Source of the DNA: Acetobacterium sp.
GTDB lineage: Bacteria > Bacillota > Clostridia > Eubacteriales > Eubacteriaceae
Assembly (NCBI GenBank): GCA_022013395.1
Contig: JAKLQL010000392.1
Location: forward strand, 1 to 10,303
Direction of reading: 5' to 3'
Length of the DNA: 10,303 bases
Below the pieces are notes generated by a model. That model was not told the origin of the DNA and searched no databases. It saw only the letters and a list, made by a program, of their open reading frames with translations. This document shows, one piece after another, positions 6,916-10,303 of the stretch (its first letter is position 1; every line of letters begins with the position of its first letter). Both the position numbers and the translations under genes were made by a program.

Positions 6916-7556
6916 TCAAAGGTAAGGCTGGTCAAAACGATTTTCAAAGCAATCGTTTTTTTTGAGTAGCCAGTTCCATCCAATCTGGTTGAGTCGCTTA
7001 ACAAGTGGCGATTCCAACAGCCGTACCTGAAATTTTGATAAATCAACCGGATTACCCAGCTTTGTGACTAAGAGCGGATCGAAAGATCCGTTTTTTTCAT
7101 ACTCGGCACCCAAAGCTTTGAGCTGTTTAAACAGTTTGCTAAAGAAAAAATGCGGCAGGATCGAACAGGCGGCCGCATCCCCCTTAATGACGGTGCCAAG
7201 ATAGGTGTAATTTAAACGATTGGCCAAAGATGAAAGATAATGTTCCAGAAACCGGGCGGTTGAACTTTCAATAAACCCAGCATGAACAATAAAACCGATT
7301 TTTTTGTGATCGGTGGGGTGGGGTTTAGTTCCTCAAAAAGTTTCATCACTATCCCAGGCATGGCATGGATGTACAGTGGCATCACCAGCAGGATCGTGTT
7401 ATAATCTTTCATCGCCAGCGCTAATTTTTCCGGGTTCTCCCGGAGAATATAGCGAACCGGTAGCGGTTGGGTGAGCCCTGATTGGAAATGGTCAATAAAT
7501 AATTGGGTATTCCCGTGATCAGCCCGGGGCGAGCCGTTAAGGAGCAGTGTTTTCAT
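6916..7556 (-). pseudogene. Flavodoxin-fold NAD(P)H-dependent FMN reductase-like gene, interrupted by a -1 frameshift
   Basis: Two overlapping frames (7556-7212 and up to 6916) together make one protein of about 213 residues. The first frame gives an N-terminal flavodoxin-like beta strand and phosphate loop (LLLNGSPRADHGNT) and LYIHAMPGIVMKLFEEL. The second gives IGFIVHAGFIESS, a middle region with LGTVIKGD, and a C-terminus LKKNDCFENRFDQPY resembling clostridial NAD(P)H-dependent oxidoreductases as I remember them. The frames meet at seven A (7305-7299 on the minus strand), read in frame as A_AAA_AAA. A -1 slip there, or one more A, joins them exactly as TKK-IGF. Start ATG 7556-7554 has AAGGAG 7 nt upstream and overlaps the stop of the preceding gene (ATGA). 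It could be a real lesion, a sequencing error or programmed frameshifting. Confidence 0.8.
6934..6963 (+). terminator. Intrinsic terminator of the helicase operon
   Basis: AAAACGATT (6934-6942) and AATCGTTTT (6951-6959) form a perfect 9-bp stem with an 8-nt loop, and a run of eight T (6956-6963) follows. It lies 39 bp past the stop of the PcrA-like gene. On the minus strand only four U follow the stem, so it is at best weakly bidirectional. It overlaps the last codons of the convergent reductase gene. Confidence 0.8.
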
Positions 7557-8019
7557 AGTTGAGCTCCTTGCTTATCTCCCGTTAGGGTAATACTGTTACT
7601 ATGAAACTGGTAAAATGTTCGTTGCAGATAGTCTTCGAAGATTTTTTTTTCGGCCGGATCTAAAAAAATATCCTGATAGTGAATTTCGATATCAGGATAG
7701 CGGTTATAGCGCTTATCATGCATGGACTCGCCCGAAGCATAATTAGTGTAGGGCAGAAAAAGGGGGATCATCCGGTCAAACAGGTTTTCAGATTGCCGCT
7801 GATAAACCCCAGGGATACCGTGAGATAAAAGCTGACCTTTTCTGAGGTGATATAGTGATGGTAAAAGAGATCCAAATCATGATGGATACAGCGCCCCGGT
7901 GTTTTCCACCAGCACGTCCAACAGCCGGTGCAACCTTTTATATTTTGATTGCTTAGATCCAGGGTATATGAATCAGAAAGGATAAAATCGTGATATTCTC
8001 TAACAATCATTGTTTTCAT
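7553..8019 (-). pseudogene. Flavodoxin-family protein (CxxC-type FMN reductase-like), interrupted by a -1 frameshift
   Basis: The start is ATG 8019-8017, with AAGGAG (8031-8026) 6 nt upstream; an in-frame upstream ATG at 8082 would lie before the promoter. Joining two frames gives about 155 residues. The first part has the cysteine motif GCTGCWTCWWKTPGRC (29-44), typical of a flavodoxin-family group with CxxC-xxC and TPGxC, then SLGFISGNLKT. The second part begins LFDRMIPLFLPY and continues through MHDKRYNRYPDIEIHY. The join falls at AAA-ACC (7788-7783): frame zero runs to TGA a few codons later, while -1 continues as LFDRMIP, the expected family sequence. One base appears lost. Its TGA overlaps the ATG of the next gene, so the two reductases form one translationally coupled unit under the MerR-type promoter. 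Substrate unknown. Confidence 0.75.
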
Positions 8020-8025
8020 TTGCGA

Positions 8026-8031
8026 CTCCTT
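8026..8031 (-). promoter_or_regulatory. Ribosome binding site fixing the flavodoxin-family start
   Basis: AAGGAG on the minus strand lies 6 nt before ATG 8019. It decides against the longer in-frame start at 8082, which has no such site and lies upstream of the predicted transcript start. Confidence 0.7.
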
Positions 8032-8048
8032 ATTAATGATATGTCTAG

Positions 8049-8079
8049 AGTATAAAGCCGGGGGCAGCCCCCGGGTCAA
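8049..8079 (-). promoter_or_regulatory. MerR-type promoter with operator dyad in a 19-bp spacer
   Basis: On the minus strand, TTGACC (8079-8074) and TATACT (8054-8049) are separated by exactly 19 bp. This is the over-long spacing typical of promoters activated by MerR-family proteins through DNA untwisting. Nearly the whole spacer is a GC-rich dyad, CCGGGGG-CTG-CCCCCGG (8074-8058). It begins 25 bp after the stop codon of the MerR-family gene and drives the two flavodoxin-fold genes, with transcription predicted to start near 8042. Confidence 0.8.
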
Positions 8080-8104
8080 CAATTATTTTTAGCAGTTATA
8101 TAGA

Positions 8105-8971
8105 TCAATATTTCGATCTATTATTTTGATCAATGGGCGCCCAAGCTTCCACAAAGGCCTGTTCGATATTGTCATGAAAGAGGATCAAACGGACATGCAG
8201 ATATACAGTGCCCGTTAATCGGAGCTGGTTTTTATTAGCCCACTCATAGGCCGCCAGTCGTGTTTTTTCAATGACCTGATTGGTTGCATCACTGTAACGG
8301 CCGCTTTCAACAACAATGTGAAGACATGGGCCATCGTTTAGATAGTCTTTGCCGATTTCCCGATGGGCAGCTGGGGCAACCAGATGCATCTGGGTATCGT
8401 GATACTGGTCGGCATCAAAGGTGACACAGCGGATCATATTGGAAAGTATATCCTCGTTGGCGAGATTTATATGGGAAAGAACCTTTTCTTGGTATTCGTC
8501 AAAGGCGGAGATGGCAGAAAAGGAGCTGACAATCTCATAAAGCGGAAAGTTCATCACTGAAAACTGATTAAGGTGTCGGGGCAATGACTGACAAAATGAT
8601 TGGGTGTCGGCTAATTTTAACAGTAGCTGCTGTTGCTTTTTGATCTCTTGTTCAATGGCGATCTGCTTTTGAACAAGGTTCTCCGTTAAAGGGATGAGCT
8701 GGTCATTGGCAATGAGCTGGTTGATTTCAGCCAGGGCGAAACCTCTTTTTTTATAAAATTCGATAACCAGCAGCTTATAAATTTCATCAAAACCATACTG
8801 GCGATAGTTATTGGTCTGATCATGGCAGGGCTTTAAAAACCCCATGGTTTCGTAATGTCTTAGCGTATCTCGGGTAAAACCGAGGTAACGGAACAGTTCC
8901 CCGGTTTGAAAAGTGTTGCTCTGGTTATTAAGATCAATGTCGTCGATATGTTTTTTGGAGTCATTTTCCAT
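8105..8971 (-). CDS. MerR-family transcriptional regulator with GyrI/BmrR-like effector domain
   Basis: A 288-residue cytoplasmic DNA-binding activator. ATG 8971 is chosen over the upstream in-frame start at 9043 because AGGAG (8983-8979) precedes it by 7 nt and the longer form would overlap the hydrolase gene. Residues 21-90 are a MerR winged helix-turn-helix (TGELFRYLGFTRDTLRHYE, then NNYRQY in the wing and KKRGFALAEI). Residues 92-122 form the antiparallel coiled-coil dimerisation helix. Residues about 135-282 resemble the GyrI-like ligand-binding fold of BmrR-type regulators, including the late VEAWAPI segment where that family has a conserved Glu. No metal-binding cysteine cluster is evident, so an organic ligand is more likely than a metal. 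The gene lies 16 bp after the hydrolase and just upstream of a 19-bp-spacer promoter, its probable target. Confidence 0.88.
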   Translation of the reverse strand: MENDSKKHIDDIDLNNQSNTFQTGELFRYLGFTRDTLRHYETMGFLKPCHDQTNNYRQYGFDEIYKLLVIEFYKKRGFALAEINQLIANDQLIPLTENLVQKQIAIEQEIKKQQQLLLKLADTQSFCQSLPRHLNQFSVMNFPLYEIVSSFSAISAFDEYQEKVLSHINLANEDILSNMIRCVTFDADQYHDTQMHLVAPAAHREIGKDYLNDGPCLHIVVESGRYSDATNQVIEKTRLAAYEWANKNQLRLTGTVYLHVRLILFHDNIEQAFVEAWAPIDQNNRSKY

Positions 8972-8987
8972 TTTGCTGCTCCTTTTT

Positions 8988-9797
8988 TTATTCGACAAGA
9001 AGATTATTAACCAGAAAATCCTCAACCATCGCATTAAAAACAACAGGATTGTCTACATTAGCATTATGGCTGGCATGGGGAATGATCTTTAATGGATAAC
9101 CGGTTTTGGCGGCCCAGGCATAATTGTACTGAGGGACCTTACCAAATTGATCATATTCTCCCAGAATCAGCAGTACCGGAAAGTTAAAGGCCGCATCCCG
9201 GTTTTCTTTGAGAAAGCTGGCATAGGCCGTTCCCATGATGTGGCAGAGTTCCGCCTTGCCATAAGGTGCCAGCATGGTCATCATATTGTCGTAACCTTGC
9301 TTAGTATAGGTGGCTCCTTTGGCAATACCCATCAGCAGTTTGTCATGGGAATAGCAACGGGACATCCACTCCACTTGTCGTACCCAGAACTTATCTGTGG
9401 TTGAATAGTAGGAAAGCCCGAAAGGTGAGGTGTCCACTCCGACAAAAGCCAGTACCTGATCCGGAAAATCCAGAGCAAACTGCTGGCAGGCATAGCCCCC
9501 CAGGGACTGGCCGATGAGCACCACCGCCGGGATGTTTTCCTGTTGGAGGATGGCTTTCAGATCGGCAGCGGCATGGTGAAACGAAAAATCCGTATAAGGA
9601 CGGGAAGCCCCGTGGAGCGGCAGATCCCAGGTGATGACGGTATAGTTCTTTTTAAAATAAGCCACCTGGTGATCAAACATCAGGTGATTGGCAGTAAGTC
9701 CATGGGTGAATACCAGACATTTAGCTTGGGGATCCCGGTGCTGTTCGATCCAGTAATGAACTGTGCCCCGGGGCGAGGTGATTGTTTTTTCCAGCAC
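8988..9797 (-). CDS. Alpha/beta-fold hydrolase
   Basis: A 269-residue serine hydrolase of the alpha/beta fold, cytoplasmic (no signal peptide). Visible landmarks: oxyanion HG (H32-G33, in FTHGLTANH), WDLPLHGAS (57-65), the nucleophile elbow GQSLGG with Ser98, the acid candidate Asp216 in GEYDQFG, and His244 in HASHNANVDNP. The Ser-Asp-His triad is complete, and length and spacing are normal for the family; the substrate cannot be told. Translation starts at GTG (9797-9795) with AGAAGG (9811-9806) 8 nt upstream. The MerR-family regulator gene follows after 16 bp, so the two are almost certainly co-transcribed from the promoter at 9883-9855. The context suggests hydrolysis of an ester or related small molecule connected with the regulator's ligand, but that is inference. 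Confidence 0.9.
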   Translation of the reverse strand: MLEKTITSPRGTVHYWIEQHRDPQAKCLVFTHGLTANHLMFDHQVAYFKKNYTVITWDLPLHGASRPYTDFSFHHAAADLKAILQQENIPAVVLIGQSLGGYACQQFALDFPDQVLAFVGVDTSPFGLSYYSTTDKFWVRQVEWMSRCYSHDKLLMGIAKGATYTKQGYDNMMTMLAPYGKAELCHIMGTAYASFLKENRDAAFNFPVLLILGEYDQFGKVPQYNYAWAAKTGYPLKIIPHASHNANVDNPVVFNAMVEDFLVNNLLVE

Positions 9798-9823
9798 GTT
9801 GACGACCTTCTTTCGCAGGGTTT

Positions 9824-9849
9824 CCCATTCCTGAGGAATGGGTTTTTTT
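9824..9849 (+). terminator. Terminator-like hairpin in the hydrolase leader, plus orientation
   Basis: CCCATTCC (9824-9831), loop TGA and GGAATGGG (9835-9842) form a perfect 8-bp stem followed by seven T (9843-9849) on the plus strand. No plus-strand gene ends here. On the minus strand the same stem begins a few bases after the predicted start of the hydrolase mRNA, with no U-tract after it. It may stop antisense transcription or stabilise the 5' end of the mRNA. Confidence 0.6.
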
Positions 9850-9854
9850 CTTTA

Positions 9855-9883
9855 AGTTTAGCCATAAAAAAAGAGGAAGTCAA
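9855..9883 (-). promoter_or_regulatory. Promoter of the hydrolase-merR operon
   Basis: TTGACT (9883-9878), a 17-bp spacer and TAAACT (9860-9855) on the minus strand predict a start near 9848, about 50 nt before the GTG start of the hydrolase. The -35 is strong and the -10 moderate (4 of 6). Both lie in a 10-bp inverted repeat. Confidence 0.6.
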
Positions 9884-9892
9884 TGGCTAAAC
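9856..9892. promoter_or_regulatory. 10-bp inverted repeat across the hydrolase promoter, candidate operator
   Basis: GTTTAGCCAT (9856-9865) and ATGGCTAAAC (9883-9892) are perfect inverted repeats 17 bp apart. One arm covers most of the -10 hexamer and the other touches the -35, so a protein bound to both arms would block RNA polymerase. The arrangement differs from the MerR-type site at 8049-8079, so a different regulator would be expected. Confidence 0.4.
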
Positions 9893-9989
9893 AAGCTTTT
9901 AACTTGAAAATCTCAGCCACCAATAACAAAATTAATTAACCTTTCTAAATTTGTTATCCATCAAACGTTAAAGATATTTGGAGGGTGAT
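9893..9989. other. AT-rich spacer with an 8-bp inverted repeat
   Basis: The spacer between the hydrolase promoter and the first plus-strand ORF contains ATAACAAA (9923-9930) and TTTGTTAT (9950-9957), a perfect inverted repeat with a 19-nt gap. GGAGGG (9980-9985) at the right end is a ribosome binding site for ATG 9990. I find no convincing promoter in it. Composition changes here from mixed to clearly AT-rich. Confidence 0.35.
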
Positions 9990-10019
9990 ATGCAATTATT
10001 GACAGTTGCTAAAAAGTGA
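9990..10019 (+). CDS. Nine-residue ORF, possible leader peptide or 5' fragment of a broken gene
   Basis: ATG 9990 has a very strong ribosome binding site (GGAGGG, 4 nt upstream) but reaches TGA after nine residues (MQLLTVAKK). A second in-frame stop (TAA 10023) follows, after which the same frame is open to 10169. Either it is a leader peptide or the start of a 59-codon gene carrying two in-frame stop codons. Confidence 0.25.
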   Translation: MQLLTVAKK

Positions 10020-10046
10020 ATGTAAGGAATAAGCGAGGCGTGGAAA

Positions 10047-10169
10047 GTGCAATTAACGATAGCCATTCAAGTCTGCGAAGGTTATAATAAAAAGATCAGG
10101 ATCGATAATTTCCGAAAGAAATGTGAGAGCAAGGCAAGCTTTATAAAAACCTCTGGGAGGTATTTGTAG
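10047..10169 (+). CDS. Small hypothetical protein, 40 residues
   Basis: The frame starting at GTG 10047 (weak GCGAGG site upstream) runs to TAG 10167-10169. It encodes a basic peptide beginning MQLTIAIQVCEGYNKKIRID that I do not recognise. Its stop overlaps the GTG start of the next gene by one base (TAGTG), a common translational-coupling arrangement and the best argument that the frame is or was used. It is in the same frame as ATG 9990 and may be the 3' remainder of that broken gene. Confidence 0.3.
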   Translation: MQLTIAIQVCEGYNKKIRIDNFRKKCESKASFIKTSGRYL

Positions 10170-10303
10170 TGACATATGAATTAGGAGGAAGAGCAGACAA
10201 AAGTGGAAATAAATTCGAAATTCTATGCGTAATATATCAATTTCTAAAGGTTATTGAGGAAAAAATAGATTATGTCATTTTGGAAGCCCTTGGTGAAGAT
10301 GAA
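10169..10303 (+). CDS. N-terminus of a probable anti-phage defence protein (nuclease-type N-terminal domain), runs off the right edge
   Basis: GTG 10169 follows a strong GGGAGG site (10155-10160) by 8 nt, and the frame stays open for all 45 codons to the window end. It starts MTYELGGRADKSGNKFE and continues through VIYQFLKVIEEKIDYVI to LEALGEDE. A GGRADKxGNxxE start followed by an LEALGxDE-like segment is, from memory, typical of the N-terminal restriction-endonuclease-like (Mrr/Cap4-type) domains of large defence proteins, including STAND-type NTPases. The catalytic (Q/E)xK part would lie beyond the edge, so the function is inferred. Coupling to the upstream ORF (TAGTG) and the AT-rich composition fit a horizontally acquired defence island. 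Confidence 0.55.
   Translation, partial: MTYELGGRADKSGNKFEILCVIYQFLKVIEEKIDYVILEALGEDE

Noticed and set aside
6892..6969. 25-codon plus-strand ORF overlapping the PcrA-like stop (ATGA)
   Set aside because: It reads straight through the terminator hairpin and T-tract, and its sequence has no recognisable features.
8058..8074. GC-rich hairpin as an intrinsic terminator of the MerR-family gene
   Set aside because: There is no U-tract on the minus strand (CTTTATACT follows), and the dyad sits exactly in a 19-bp promoter spacer.
8020..8082. N-terminal extension of the flavodoxin-family protein from ATG 8082
   Set aside because: It would start upstream of the 8049-8079 promoter's transcription start; ATG 8019 has an ideal AAGGAG.
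8972..9043. N-terminal extension of the MerR-family protein from ATG 9043
   Set aside because: It overlaps the hydrolase gene and has no ribosome binding site; ATG 8971 has AGGAG 7 nt upstream.
1..10303. CRISPR array, tRNA, rRNA or intact insertion sequence
   Set aside because: I saw no spaced direct repeats, cloverleaf, rRNA motif or transposase.

Overview
The window looks like the chromosome of a Gram-positive anaerobe of the class Clostridia, probably close to Acetobacterium/Eubacterium. The evidence is strong AAGGAG-type ribosome binding sites, TTGACA/TATAAT promoters with TGn extensions, hairpin-plus-U-tract terminators, and proteins resembling clostridial families. This is inference from sequence features and remembered family patterns; no database was searched.

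Layout, left to right. (1) 1-1310, plus strand: the 3' part of an unrecognised protein, open to the left edge. (2) 1311-1933: a long intergenic region. It holds a well-formed minus-strand promoter and terminator bounding a ~375-nt transcript without a convincing long ORF, a perfect 14-bp palindrome, a LacI/CcpA-like site, and the plus-strand promoter of the next operon. (3) 1934-6895, plus strand: a two-gene helicase operon. An MrfA/YprA-like SF2 helicase with a DUF1998-type four-cysteine cluster carries an unusual C-terminal region resembling the DnaX (gamma/tau) C-terminus. It is followed after 9 bp by a PcrA/UvrD-like SF1 helicase with a PcrA-type C-terminal Tudor-like domain. The operon ends at an intrinsic terminator at 6934-6963. 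(4) 9890-6916, minus strand: alpha/beta hydrolase, MerR-family activator with a GyrI/BmrR-like sensor domain, then two flavodoxin-fold FMN-reductase-like genes. The two reductase genes have their own promoter with a GC-rich dyad inside a 19-bp spacer, the architecture activated by MerR proteins. Both reductase genes are interrupted by a single-base (-1) frameshift. (5) 9893-10303, plus strand: a more AT-rich segment. It starts with short, perhaps decayed ORFs and leads into the first 45 codons of a protein whose N-terminus resembles nuclease-type N-terminal domains of large anti-phage proteins; it runs off the right edge.

How the parts may work together. The helicase operon most likely serves DNA repair or recombination. 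The minus-strand cluster reads as a ligand-responsive redox or detoxification cassette: the regulator senses a small molecule and switches on the two flavoproteins, with the hydrolase co-transcribed with the regulator. The right edge may be the start of a defence island. The most novel-looking items are the possible small RNA, the DnaX-like helicase tail, the paired frameshifts (one on an exact A_AAA_AAA slippery heptamer) and the right-edge defence-like gene.
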